Positions 50,306-60,500 of a stretch of 64,000 nt of DNA are shown in pieces. The position numbers were made by a program, and so were the translations under genes. The stretch covers positions 1 through 64,000 of the forward strand of contig NZ_ABVL01000003.1 of assembly GCF_000173075.1 (NCBI RefSeq), read 5' to 3'. The notes beneath the pieces were generated by a model. The model saw nothing but the letters and a program-made list of their open reading frames with translations. It did no database searches and was not told the DNA's origin. This stretch comes from Chthoniobacter flavus Ellin428 (GTDB taxonomy: Bacteria > Verrucomicrobiota > Verrucomicrobiia > Chthoniobacterales > Chthoniobacteraceae). Positions within the stretch are counted from its first letter, which is position 1. Every line of letters begins with the position of its first letter.

Positions 50306-50495
50306 GGGATGATCGCTTCCTGCAGCGGAGTTCTCCCTTAACAGGCAATACGTCCGCGGCGCATCCCCTAGAAACGCCGCGGACGTGTTTACCTCCCAAC
50401 TGAATCCGGCCGACCACAGACCGATCGGCTATGACGGATTCGCGATGGAATTCGGACTGCTGCTTGGAAAGAGAATGACGCTGGCCAGTTCCGCC

Positions 50496-52917
50496 TTATT
50501 TCGCGCGCCGGCGGCGGCGCCAGGCGACAAGGATTCCGAGTCCGCCGAAAAGCGACGCCACGGCGCTCGGCTCGGGAATGGCCGTGAAGGAGAGCTGATA
50601 GTCGCTGCCTACTTGGGTGAAATTGGCGGTGAAGTCTGCCGTGTCGTAACCGGTGATGCCGGCGAGGTTGAAGCCACTGGTCGTGACGTTGTGGAAGACG
50701 GTGTAAGTGTTCCCGTAGTCGGCGGCGGTAATGCCGCTGAGGCTGAGCGTCAGATTGCCACTACCGAGCAGCCAGTCGCCACTCGAGGCAAAGGCGACCT
50801 GGTCGGAGTTGGTGCCGCTGATGTCCAGGGCCAGCGTCGAACCCGAGGCGAAACTCAGTTGTCCGCCCGCACCGGGCGCCAGGGTCAAGATGCCCACGGT
50901 GCCAAGGTCTCCCGGGGCCAGCGCGCCAGTGACGGAGATACTCCCCATTCGTCGCGGTGGTGATCGATCCCGTCGCGCCCGAGGCCAGCGTTGCGCCGGA
51001 AGCCACGTTCACATTGAGCGTACCGTTGAGCGAGCCGCTGACCACCAGTGTTCCACCGTTGACGTTCGTCGCCCCGGTATAGGTGTTATTCGTTCCGGAG
51101 AGAGTCAATTTGCCCGCACTGATTTTGGTGAGGGAACCAGTCTGGCTGCTCACGTTGGCGATGTTTTGCGTGATGGTGGTGGAGAATCCGTTGGTATCGA
51201 TGACTCCACCTCCGGTTCCGAGGTTGAAATTCAAAGTGCTGCCGGTAGTCGTCGCGAGTGTCGCGATGTTAGCAGACAAGCGGAGTGTACCACCGCCAGA
51301 CAAAATGATATTCGCAGCCCCCGAGCCGGTGTTGGTTGAAACCCCGTCGGCAATGCCTTTCCCAGTTACAAAGGTGCCCCCCGCTACGTTCAGAGTTGCG
51401 CTGCCTGAATTGTTGCCGCTGGGATTAAGAGGAATCGTCGATGCGCCGTTGTAGGTGAATGTGCCGCCCGTGTTCACGGTCATGTTGGCGGAGCCAAACG
51501 TGCTCGAAGTGGTAGCGATGGTCATCGTGCCGTTCTGGGTCCAGTTGCCGCCGTTATTGATATTTACGGCGCTCTGACGCCCGTCCGACAAGCTGCCGTT
51601 GTTCGTCACGGTCCCGGCCACATTGAGGGTCATGATTTGACCAGAGCTATCACCGGTAGTAAGCGAGACGGTTTTGCCGCTGACTACCACGACTGTGGAA
51701 CCCGCTTGGAAATTCACGATCGGGGATCCGGACGCCGCAGGGAAACCGTTATCAGAAATGGTCCATCCGCCAGTCGCGGCGGATTGGTCATTTTGGACGT
51801 TGACGGTCCCGTTGGTGACGAGGGTGACGCCGGTGTAGGTGTTGGCTCCCGAGAGCACTAGCGCGTTGGTGCCAAGCTTCGTAAGACCGATCGCACCGCC
51901 GCCAGTGCCAGTGGAGTCTCCAATGATATTCGCAACGGTGAATGTGCCACCACTAGCGTTGGTGGTGCTGAACCCGATCGAGGCTCCCGCTTTCAAACCG
52001 TTGCTGGAGACCGTCGAGAGGTTAGTCAGCAAGGTGGTGACATCGGCCGACGTAAATTCGCCGGTTCCACCCACACTGAAGGCTGCGGTGCCCCCACTGT
52101 TGACGATGAGGTTGGCAGCCGTCCAGTTGGCCGTGTTGTCGTTGTAGAGCGAGACCTCTTTGGTAAACAACAGCATTCCGGATATCGTGGTGGCGCCGGT
52201 GTAGGTGTTGGTTCCCGAAAGCGTGATCGTGCCGGATCCCGAACTTCTGGTCACAGCCACGTTGCCTCCGCCCAAGCCATCGCTAATATTGCCGCTCACC
52301 ACGACGCTGCCGCTCCCGTTCGTATTGGCCAGGGTGATGGTCTGCGTGCCCGCGGTCGCATTCCCGGCGACATTCCCGATAGTGAAGGTCCCCGTCGAGG
52401 TATTCGAAAAGCTCAGGGCTGTCGCAGCGCTATCCATGGTGATGGGCGTGGAAACCGTCTTGTTGCCCGCGCCGGTCACAAAGATGCCCGAACCCGCCGT
52501 CGCGCTCCCCAGATCGATCGACGTTCCTCCGCTGAGGGTGATGGCCACCGCATCACTGATCGTAATCTTATGGGCCGCTTGAGCGCCGCTGACCGTGACC
52601 GTTCCTGTCGTGCCATTGGTGCCGGCGGAGAAAAAGACATCATCCCCATTGGCCGGGAGGGTGCCCGTCGTGGCGCTGCTGCCCGTCGAGTCCGTCGACC
52701 AGAACGCGCTACTACCCCATGTTCCGGTGGCCGCGCCGGAACCAGCGGTGGTGCCATTGGTATCCCAATAAAGCGATGCGCCCCTGGCCAACCCCATGCC
52801 AACGGCAAAGAAAGCAAAGGTCGGAACAAAACGCCTGGCATACTGCAACGCGAATCTACGGAGGGCGCGATTAGTGATGACGACGTTCGATTTCTTAAAG
52901 CTGGGGTGTGCTTCCAT
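50496..52917 (-). CDS. PEP-CTERM surface protein with autotransporter-associated beta-strand repeats, one frame break
   Basis: About 806 residues if the frame is repaired. A long signal peptide ends near GLARGA; the body is a Thr/Ser/Gly-rich beta-helix with repeats such as LSGTNTYTGATTI and LSGANTYTGVTLV. The C-terminus has the exosortase sorting signal IPEPS, then a hydrophobic helix and RRRRRAK. Near 50945 the reading frame changes; AATGGGGAGT on the minus strand would stay in frame with one G fewer. The protein should be processed by exosortase and surface-anchored or released into matrix. Motif 2 lies 36 nt upstream. Confidence 0.85.
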
Positions 52918-52953
52918 ACCCAGCGAGCATTACCTACGAACACGTATCCGTTA

Positions 52954-52973
52954 TATAGCGAGTACTCACTATA
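52954..52973 (-). promoter_or_regulatory. Motif 2 operator-like palindrome, site 1 (PEP-CTERM gene)
   Basis: TATAGCGAGTACTCACTATA is a 20-bp inverted repeat with one mismatched pair, 36 nt before the PEP-CTERM start and just after the end of the response-regulator gene. It is the most symmetric of six copies. Confidence 0.75.
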
Positions 52974-52997
52974 GACCGCTATCGACTGCCCTGCGCG

Positions 52998-53639
52998 CTA
53001 TTCCGCGAGCCCCCGATACTTCGCCACGGCCTGGCCGCGCGAGCGGACCTGCAACTTTTCGTAAATGTGCCGGTTATGGCTGTTCACCGTGTGGGTCGAT
53101 ATGCCCATGATTTCACCGATCTCCTTGTAGAGGTAGCCCTGCGCGAGAAGATCGAGCACTTCCCGTTCGCGGTCCGTGAGCCCTTCACCGCTCTGCGCGG
53201 CCGGCGGAGGCACTGGCTGTTTCTGAAAGAAGCTGACCACGCGCCGGGCAATCAGGGGCGTCATCGGCGAGCCACCGGCCTTCGCTTCTTCGATCGCCGC
53301 CACGATTTCGTGGGGCGGCGTTTCCTTGAGCAGATAGCCGCAGGCCCCCGCCTTGAGCGCATCAAAAATGAGCGGAGTTTCTTCGTACATGGTCAGCATG
53401 AGGCAGAGGATGCCCGGGCAGCGCTGCACGATCTGCCCGACGAACTCGATCCCGTTCATTTTCGGCAGGTTGATGTCCACCAACAAAAGCTCGGGAGCGA
53501 GTTTGGGAATTCTCCGCAAAGCCTCTTCCGCATTGGGAAAGACGGCTTCGCAGGTGATGGCGGGAGCCAGCGCAAAGTACTGTTGCAGAGCGAGGGCAAC
53601 CGGCTGGTCGTCTTCGACGAGGGCGATACGGATGGGCAT
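52998..53639 (-). CDS. NarL/LuxR-family response regulator
   Basis: 213 residues. A receiver with acidic pair VEDDQP, phospho-Asp55 in LLVDINLP and conserved Lys in YLLKET is followed by a LuxR-type helix-turn-helix (about 150-208, LTDREREVLDLLAQGYLYKEIGEIMGIS and TVNSHNRHIYEKL). Its kinase is encoded 13 nt upstream on the same strand. NarL-type regulators bind inverted repeats, which makes it the leading candidate to read motif 2. Confidence 0.93.
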   Translation of the reverse strand: MPIRIALVEDDQPVALALQQYFALAPAITCEAVFPNAEEALRRIPKLAPELLLVDINLPKMNGIEFVGQIVQRCPGILCLMLTMYEETPLIFDALKAGACGYLLKETPPHEIVAAIEEAKAGGSPMTPLIARRVVSFFQKQPVPPPAAQSGEGLTDREREVLDLLAQGYLYKEIGEIMGISTHTVNSHNRHIYEKLQVRSRGQAVAKYRGLAE

Positions 53640-53652
53640 AATGAGAGAGGGC

Positions 53653-55704
53653 TTAAACCGGCAGGCGAAATTCGACTCTCGTGCCGCCTTCGGCCCGAGT
53701 TTGCGTGATACAGCTTCCGCCTACGACGTCGAGGCGGGTGCGCATGTTTTCGAGGCCGTCTTTTTCCGGGCCGATAGCGTCCGGCGGCAGTCCGCAGCCA
53801 TCGTCATCGAGGCAAATGATCAGCACGGGATCTTCCCAACGGAGGGTGAGGGTGACGAGGTTCGCGCCCGCATGCTTGACAATGTTTTGCAGTGCTTCCT
53901 TGAAAGCGAGCAGAAGTTGGTGCCGCTTTTGCGCACCGACTTCGTGCTCCGGCCACTCCTCCGGTGCGTGCTGCCGGAGGCGGATATCGAGCGGACGGAG
54001 ATAGCGGCTCGCGGCGTGGCAAAGATACTCGGCGAGATTTTGCAGGGTGTCGTTCCGCGGATTGATGGCCCAGACGGCTTCGTCGAGTGAGCGGACCGCA
54101 TCGCGCGCCGTGGTGGTCAATTCCTGGAGCCGTTCGCGAATTTTCCCGGGCAGCGTTTCCTGCGCGGCGAAAAGCTCGTGCATCACGGTAAGTTGCGTCA
54201 GCCGGGAGCCGACCACGTCGTGCATGTCGCGGGCGATGCGGCGGCGTTCCCGGGAAAGTTCCTCGCCGCGCTCCAACTCGGCCACCCGCCAGGCGACACG
54301 ACGACGGGAGATGTGCCAGGTCAGCAGCCCGACAAGACCGGCGGCGGCGACTGCCACAACCAATTGTGCCCACGGGTTCTTCCACCACGGCACCAGGACC
54401 ATGAACGGCAACCGCAGGGAAGTGTTGTTCCATTCCCCGTCGGTGTGCCGCAATTGCGCCTCGAAAATATATTCTCCCGGGGGCAATCCGCGGGTTTCGA
54501 TGGTCCCGAGCGAATTCACCGGCACCCAGGCGTCGCCTGCCCCTACGATCCGCCACCGCCCTCCGAGTCTCAAGCCATCGCGCAAGGGCGGCTGTTGGAC
54601 GGCGAAGGCGAGCCAGTTCGCGCCGGCGGGGATGCGGACTGTTTTCCGGCCGGCTACCGGCCGGTCATCGGCCCGCACTTGAATACCGGAAGGAACCATG
54701 GGCTCATAGATTTCCACCTCCGCGATTTGCGGTGAATAGGGTATGTTGCTCGTGCTGAAAATTCGCAAATAGCGGCCACGAAATGTCCCCCGGCCATCCG
54801 CGCTGCGCACCACCATCGCCGTCCCGGGCTCCGCTTCGGGCGGTGTCTTCCGGACATCTCCCTGCCACACGGGCACCGTGTCCGAATTCGGTTCTTCATC
54901 GAAAAGCTGCAGGTGCAAATGAGCAAAGCGGTCGATCATACCGGCTTGTGCAACGCCGCGTAGAGAGATGTGATCGAAATCCCGCGTCCGACGCAGATCG
55001 ATTTCGAAATAAAAATCCGGACTGGAGTGAGGATCCGCGGGATGAGCGAAGGTGCCGGCAAGCCCGTCGGTGAGGAACTCGGCATATTGTTTCTCCGGGA
55101 GTTCGTGACTGGCCGTCACCGGACATCCCAGGGCGATGTTCGTCGTGGCGAGCGGCATTCGTTCCATGCGTAGTTCGGTCAAAACCGCGTTACCGACCGG
55201 TCCCCTCGTTGAGGGCCACACCTCGACGCGAATTCCGGTAACGCCATCGTCCGGCAAGACACCCCCGACCAGCACTTCCGACTGGCGCGGAAGTTCCCGG
55301 AAATGGAGGTGCGGGTAGGCCCGCTCGATCCAGCCTTGATCGGCATTAAAAGAGCTTGGAAAAACCGTTTGCCAGTGGCTGGCTAACGAAGGATTCGGGT
55401 CAGTCGTTGCGGAAATGGAAAACTCGCCAAAGCAGGAATCCTTCTGGCCGCTATGGAAGACCAACGAGAACCGAACCCGCCCTGCTGCCATCGGCGGAAC
55501 ACAACGAAAGATGCCGCTTTGCGGTGTGGACTGCGGCACTACCCAGCCATTTCCCGCGGTTTCCACTCCATCCACCGCTTCCACGAATCGGGAATCCGCG
55601 CCCGTCGTTGCGGCGACCGGTTCCAGTTTGATCGGCTCCGCAACAAGTGCGCCAATGCCAAAAGCGCAGAAGGCAACCAGCAGATGACGGAGGGGAAACA
55701 GCAT
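53653..55704 (-). CDS. Sensor histidine kinase with discoidin-like periplasmic domain
   Basis: 683 residues from ATG 55704, which places a signal peptide (LLVAFCAFGIGALVA) at the start; GTG 55737 is in frame. The periplasmic part has a segment around residues 180-335 like F5/8 type C (discoidin) carbohydrate-binding domains (NIALGCPVTASHELP, GRYLRIFSTSNIPYSPQIAEVEIYEP), then a Y_Y_Y-like domain (about 345-430). A membrane helix (about 440-462) leads to HisKA_3 with His495 in RRIARDMHDVVGSRL and an HATPase domain (DDDGCGLP, GLENMRTRL). This is the kinase partner of the NarL-type regulator. A sugar polymer is a plausible signal. Confidence 0.92.
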   Translation of the reverse strand: MLFPLRHLLVAFCAFGIGALVAEPIKLEPVAATTGADSRFVEAVDGVETAGNGWVVPQSTPQSGIFRCVPPMAAGRVRFSLVFHSGQKDSCFGEFSISATTDPNPSLASHWQTVFPSSFNADQGWIERAYPHLHFRELPRQSEVLVGGVLPDDGVTGIRVEVWPSTRGPVGNAVLTELRMERMPLATTNIALGCPVTASHELPEKQYAEFLTDGLAGTFAHPADPHSSPDFYFEIDLRRTRDFDHISLRGVAQAGMIDRFAHLHLQLFDEEPNSDTVPVWQGDVRKTPPEAEPGTAMVVRSADGRGTFRGRYLRIFSTSNIPYSPQIAEVEIYEPMVPSGIQVRADDRPVAGRKTVRIPAGANWLAFAVQQPPLRDGLRLGGRWRIVGAGDAWVPVNSLGTIETRGLPPGEYIFEAQLRHTDGEWNNTSLRLPFMVLVPWWKNPWAQLVVAVAAAGLVGLLTWHISRRRVAWRVAELERGEELSRERRRIARDMHDVVGSRLTQLTVMHELFAAQETLPGKIRERLQELTTTARDAVRSLDEAVWAINPRNDTLQNLAEYLCHAASRYLRPLDIRLRQHAPEEWPEHEVGAQKRHQLLLAFKEALQNIVKHAGANLVTLTLRWEDPVLIICLDDDGCGLPPDAIGPEKDGLENMRTRLDVVGGSCITQTRAEGGTRVEFRLPV

Positions 55705-55749
55705 CAGCAATAGGCAGGACGCTATCCTATCACACACCAGGGCCGTTTT

Positions 55750-55769
55750 TATAGCGAGTTCTCGTCACG
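55750..55769. promoter_or_regulatory. Motif 2 site 2 (sensor kinase promoter)
   Basis: TATAGCGAGTTCTCGTCACG lies between the kinase start (55704, minus) and a short ORF (55800, plus). The left half-site is perfect; the right half shares CTCG and the CAC of site 3. Confidence 0.65.
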
Positions 55770-55799
55770 TGACTGAGTGCGACTACTGACCTATCATCC

Positions 55800-56078
55800 A
55801 TGATGAATCTGGTCTCCCCCGACAACCCTTTCGTGAAACCCCAGCGGACCGATAGCACCCGCGTGGTTCACCTCTCCTTCGCGGCCGCTGCCAATCAGGC
55901 CTACCGCATCGAGCGCAGCCTCGATGGGTGGCAATGGGCGGCGATCGGACTCGTGCCCGCCGGCGAAGCGAGAATGGTGGAGATCGCCTCTTCTCCCAGT
56001 GGCGGCCGGCGTTTCTATCGCGCTGTCCCGACCGCACCTGCGCATCTCCTTCAGTCTGGAATCGGCTACCCTCGATGA
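55800..56078 (+). CDS. Short ORF resembling a C-terminal domain of exported verrucomicrobial proteins
   Basis: 92 residues. YRIERSLDGWQWAAIGLV followed by GGRRFYRAVP fits a module often found at the end of large exported proteins (pattern Y-x-hE-S-h-D-h-x-W ... FYR). It has no signal peptide and is too short to be a whole protein of that type. It may be a remnant left by deletion or an unusual free-standing domain. Motif 2 lies 30 nt before its start. Confidence 0.35.
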   Translation: MMNLVSPDNPFVKPQRTDSTRVVHLSFAAAANQAYRIERSLDGWQWAAIGLVPAGEARMVEIASSPSGGRRFYRAVPTAPAHLLQSGIGYPR

Positions 56079-56182
56079 GGAAAAGCGGATGCCAGACGAA
56101 CGCGAACGCCACCGGCATCCCATGTGCAGGACACGTCCTAATTTGGACCCATCCGCACTCATTCGCACTATTCGGTTTGGCA

Positions 56183-57373
56183 TCAGGAGTTCAGCGCCTG
56201 TGAGCGCAGGAATTCCAGGTGTTCCTTTCCCATCAGCAATTCAGGAGGGAGGGCGGTACTCTCCAACGAGGATGAGCTCGCCGGCAACGGCATATTCAGA
56301 GGGTAGCGAAGCTGGGCTCGGTCCCATGTCACCCTCTCAGCGCCCGCCGTTTCCAGGTACATTTCTGCCCGGCGAATGGCCGCGCGGTGAGGCAGAATTC
56401 CCAACATACTGCTGTCGCTGAGAACATCGGTCGCGGTCTGCTGGATGTTCCGCGCCACTCGCACTGCGAGCTCGGGATTGTAACCGTCTTTCGTTTCCGC
56501 AGAGATGGCGATGAGGCCGCCGGCATTGGCCACGATATCGGGCACATAGAGAATGCCACGATCGTGAAGCGCCTGGCCGTCGCGCTCCTCATCGAGAAGT
56601 GGATTATCCGCCGCGCCCGCCACGATGGAGCAGCGCAGTTGCGGAATCGTGGTCGGGTTGAGAATCGCGCTCGTAGCGCATGGTGCGTAGACGTCTACCA
56701 TCAGCGATTGGAGGGCGCTGAGAGGGACGACCCGTGCTCCGGCGAACACGGCGGCCCGGAGTGCAGAGTCACGGATGTCGCAAGTATAGACCGTGGCCCC
56801 CGCCTGGCAGAGCTGCCGGACGAGAGGGAGACCCACACGACCGACGCCCTGCACGAGGACCCTGTGGCCGAACAGATCTTCGCTTCCAGTGACGCGCTTC
56901 ATCGCCGCCACGATGCCGAGGAAGACGCTGTAGGCGGTGAAGGATGAAGGATCGCAGTAGCCATAAAGACTGGCGACGTGGGGAGTGACTCCACGGATGA
57001 TTGCGAGGTCAGCCGCCTCTATCCCCCGGCCCTCAGTTACCAGGAACTTTCCGCCGAGGTCGTCGACGAGGCGGGCGAAACTGTGCAGCATCGCCGGGGT
57101 CTTTTGGGTGCGGCAATCGCCGATGAGGACAGCAGCGCCACCGCCAAATGGCAGCCCCGCCAGGGCAGCCCTGAAAGTCGCACGGCGAGACTGACGAAGG
57201 ACCTCGGAGAGTGCCTCCTGTTCAGACTTGCAGGGCAGCATGCTCACCCCACCCAGAGCCGGTCCCAACTTGGTGCTGTGCACCGCGACAATGGCATGCA
57301 ATCCGGTCGCCTCGTCGCGGCAAATTTGGATCCGTTCGTAATCTGCGTTGGTAATCTGGGTCAGGACATTCAC
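56183..57373 (-). CDS. Leucine/phenylalanine-dehydrogenase homologue lacking catalytic residues
   Basis: 396 residues. The fold is that of Glu/Leu/Phe/Val dehydrogenases: an N-terminal substrate domain, a Rossmann domain with VLVQGVGRVGLPLVRQL, and the typical YAPCATSAILN and VPDIVANAGGL segments. The key residues are changed. The family MTYK lysine is Arg (ATFRAALAG), the GGGK lysine is Ala (GGGAAVLIG) and the TAED aspartate region reads TEGRG. Amino-acid oxidation is therefore unlikely; a regulatory or binding role is possible. Motif 2 lies about 87 nt upstream. The family call is firm, the inactivity inferred. Confidence 0.85.
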   Translation of the reverse strand: MNVLTQITNADYERIQICRDEATGLHAIVAVHSTKLGPALGGVSMLPCKSEQEALSEVLRQSRRATFRAALAGLPFGGGAAVLIGDCRTQKTPAMLHSFARLVDDLGGKFLVTEGRGIEAADLAIIRGVTPHVASLYGYCDPSSFTAYSVFLGIVAAMKRVTGSEDLFGHRVLVQGVGRVGLPLVRQLCQAGATVYTCDIRDSALRAAVFAGARVVPLSALQSLMVDVYAPCATSAILNPTTIPQLRCSIVAGAADNPLLDEERDGQALHDRGILYVPDIVANAGGLIAISAETKDGYNPELAVRVARNIQQTATDVLSDSSMLGILPHRAAIRRAEMYLETAGAERVTWDRAQLRYPLNMPLPASSSSLESTALPPELLMGKEHLEFLRSQALNS

Positions 57374-57460
57374 ACGGGCGTTCGTCGCGGAATTTTCTCG
57401 GGGCAGGAGGATGAGGAAGGCGCTTTGAGCGAACTTGTCGCCCGGTGCGCCGGATTGTCA

Positions 57461-57480
57461 TGTGGCGAGAACTCGCTATA
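57461..57480 (-). promoter_or_regulatory. Motif 2 site 3 (dehydrogenase-like gene)
   Basis: Minus strand TATAGCGAGTTCTCGCCACA. Both half-sites are clear (TATAGCGAG and CTCGCCACA). It lies upstream of the 57373 start. Confidence 0.7.
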
Positions 57481-57571
57481 GACGCCGGCCTTGCCGCCCC
57501 ATTTTAGGATGCCACCAAAACGGAGGCTGGCATGAGGCCGGCAGCGCCGGCGCCGGTGAGGTCCTGCTTCT

Positions 57572-60500
57572 TCATGGCACCACCGTGACGTTGTCGAAGA
57601 CCGTCGTGTTCAAGGTCGCCGGGTCACCGCTGGCATTCACCAGGCCGACATAGACGTTGGTGCCCATGGCTATGGGGGCGCTGTCGACAATCGTCCAGGT
57701 TACCCCGTCCGTGGACTCATAGCCGTAAAGCTTGCCGCCAGTGCGAACCACGCGCACCCAGATGTTAGGCGGGGTGCCAGTGCCTTTGGTATAGGAAGCG
57801 GTACCGCCGCCGGTCGAACTGCGGCGCCGCCAGGTGAAAGTATTGCTTCCATCGACCCCCATGAAGGCAAACTCCGCGCCAGTCGTGAGCGTGTCGCGGA
57901 CCATGACTCCGACTCGCGTGTTAGTGCCGGTGTTTTGCGGCACCGTGATCCGCGCCGTGATCTGTCCGTCCCCGCTCATCGTCTGATAGACAAATCGGCA
58001 GATGTCCGCGGTGCCGCTCAGGTTGCCCGCGCCTTTGACCGCGAAGACGGAGTTGAAATACTCCGCGCTGCCTTGCACCCCCGGCGTGCCGATATCAACG
58101 GTCTGCCACGGCGCCGGGAAGGGTGTCACGGTCAGATTGTCGAAGGTCGCGGTGCCCATTTGCGTATTATCGTGACTGGTCACGGCCAACCCCGCATTGA
58201 TGCTCGAGGCCATGCTAATGACCGCCGTGCCGACTTGCGTCCACGTCGCGCCGTCCGCCGAGACATAGCCCGTGATCAACGTGCCGCTGCGCGTCAGGCG
58301 CACCCAATTGTTCGGCGCGGCGTTCAAGGCTGGTCCCGGCACGGAGGCACTCGATCCGCCGGTGGTGGCGCGATACTGGAAACTGAAGCCATTTCCCGGA
58401 GTGATCGCCATCATGGCCTCGGTCGAACCGGCGGCCGTGGTTTCGCGCAGCATCACCCCCGCTTTTGCCCAGGCGTTCGTATTCGTCTGCGAAACGACAC
58501 GGGCACGAATTTCACCATCCCCACTCAGCGTCTGGGACACGAACTGGAATGCGTCTGCTGAGTTCCAGATGTCAGCTCCGGAGCCGTTCACGGTATAGGT
58601 TCCCCCGCTCTGCCCGGCGCTGCCCGGCAGCCCAACGCTGCCGATGTCCGTCGAACTCGAGCCCGCCGGAACCACGCCGTTGACGAAGACATTCAAGGTC
58701 GCCGTGGCCGTAGCACCCTGGCTATCCGTCACCCGGACTGTCCACGAGTTGATCCCCACATCCGTGCTAGCCGGCGTGCCGGAAAGCGTGCCATTGGCCG
58801 CCACGCTCAGCCAGGCGGGCCCACTCACTTTGGAATAAGTCTGCGTATCCCCCACATCGTGATCGGCCGCCGTGCCAGCCAGCGTTTGCGAATAGGCGCT
58901 GCCTTGCATAGCGTTGGGTTGGTTGATCGGGCTGACCATGAAATACGGCGGGTGATTCACCGGCGTCACAGTGACGGTGACGGTCGCCGACGCGGTGGCC
59001 CCCACATTGTTGGCGATCGTGTAAGTGAAGCTATCCGTGCCATTCCAATACCTCGCGGGCGTGTAAATCACATTGGATCCGGAGATCGCTACCGTGCCAT
59101 TCGCGCCTTGAGTCACGGATTGCAGGGTGAGCGCACTGCCGCCCGGGTCGCTATCATTGGCCAGCACCGGAATGGTCACTGCGGTATCTCCCGGCGTGGT
59201 CGCGGTATCGGCCACTGCCACCGGCGCGTCACTGAGCAGATGCACATGCACAGCAAACCCATGCTGGGTCGTGACGCGCACGGTCGTGCTCGTCGCCGTC
59301 GCCGCGACGATGCTCATGTTCGTATCTGACGAGTCGAGAATCCAAGGTCCGTTGACGGTAATGTCGAGCGTGCGCGCCACACTGGCGTCCGGCGGCAAAT
59401 TGTAGCCCGATTGGGAGTTGGTAAAATTCAGGTCGGGATCGACCACGCTCATCCAGGCGTCGTTATTGGTGCCAGGCTGCGTCATGACGAGGCAGGGGCG
59501 CTGGACGGCGCTGAGCAAGCCGGCGCTTTGGGTGTCGGCGGGCAATGCGGTGGTAGAGAAGACGGCGTAGCCGACCTGGCCGGTCGCATTCCATTTCACC
59601 ACATGCGCAGTACTATCCTGCTCGATGACCTGGTAAGGCTTGGTCGACGGATTGCCATGCTGGCTGGCCGCGGAAGCCATGGCCGTGGCATTTGTGCTTG
59701 GGAAGACGGAGTATTCATAGCTGGCCCCGCTCGGTGCCATCCCGTGGTTGAGCCAGACCTTGGCGAAGTTGCCGGTGGTCAGCGTGCCATTGCCCGATTG
59801 ATCCTGAGAATTTTGGGTGGCGCGGCTGATGTTGATATCCGCACCCGGTTGCGTGATGTAGCCGGTGCCATAGGCGTCCAACAGCCAGTGCGCATTCGCC
59901 CCGCTGGCCGTGCTGCTGTAGGGGAAGGCGGTCAGCGCATTGCCATCGAGCGTGACGGCCGTGGATTGCGAGGCCAACGCGCCCTGGAACAGCGTGGTGA
60001 CGGTTGGGTCGGAGGTGTCGTTGTCGGCGATGTTCGAGCCGAGGCAGACGATTTCGGAACCAAAGGCAAACCATGACTTGCGCCACATGAATGTGGTATT
60101 GGAATTCGCGTCATCATTGCTCTCCTGGAAATTGGCGGCGTAGAGGCCGCTCTGCCCGTCGTGGAAGGCAAGGGCGCCGGAGAAGTTGAGCTGCGAGTAG
60201 ATGTATTCGTCCGCCGAGTAATATGTAAGCAGAGCGGCTAGCTTGCTGTCCGGCAGCGCGATGGTGGTGGTGCCGGGCGGTTGATTCCAATCCCAGCCAT
60301 TGATCTGCTCCCCGCTGTTGGCCATGCCGCCATTGTAGAGGATTTCCAGCGCGCCGTAGGATTGATACCGGCCGTAGATGTTGGCGCCGGCGTTCGGGGG
60401 GCCAAAGACTTCCGAGGACCAGAAGTAGTGCTCCGGTGCACGCATGGATGCCACCCAGTTGGCGCGCCGGAAGATACCCAACGGGCTGTAGTTATATTGA

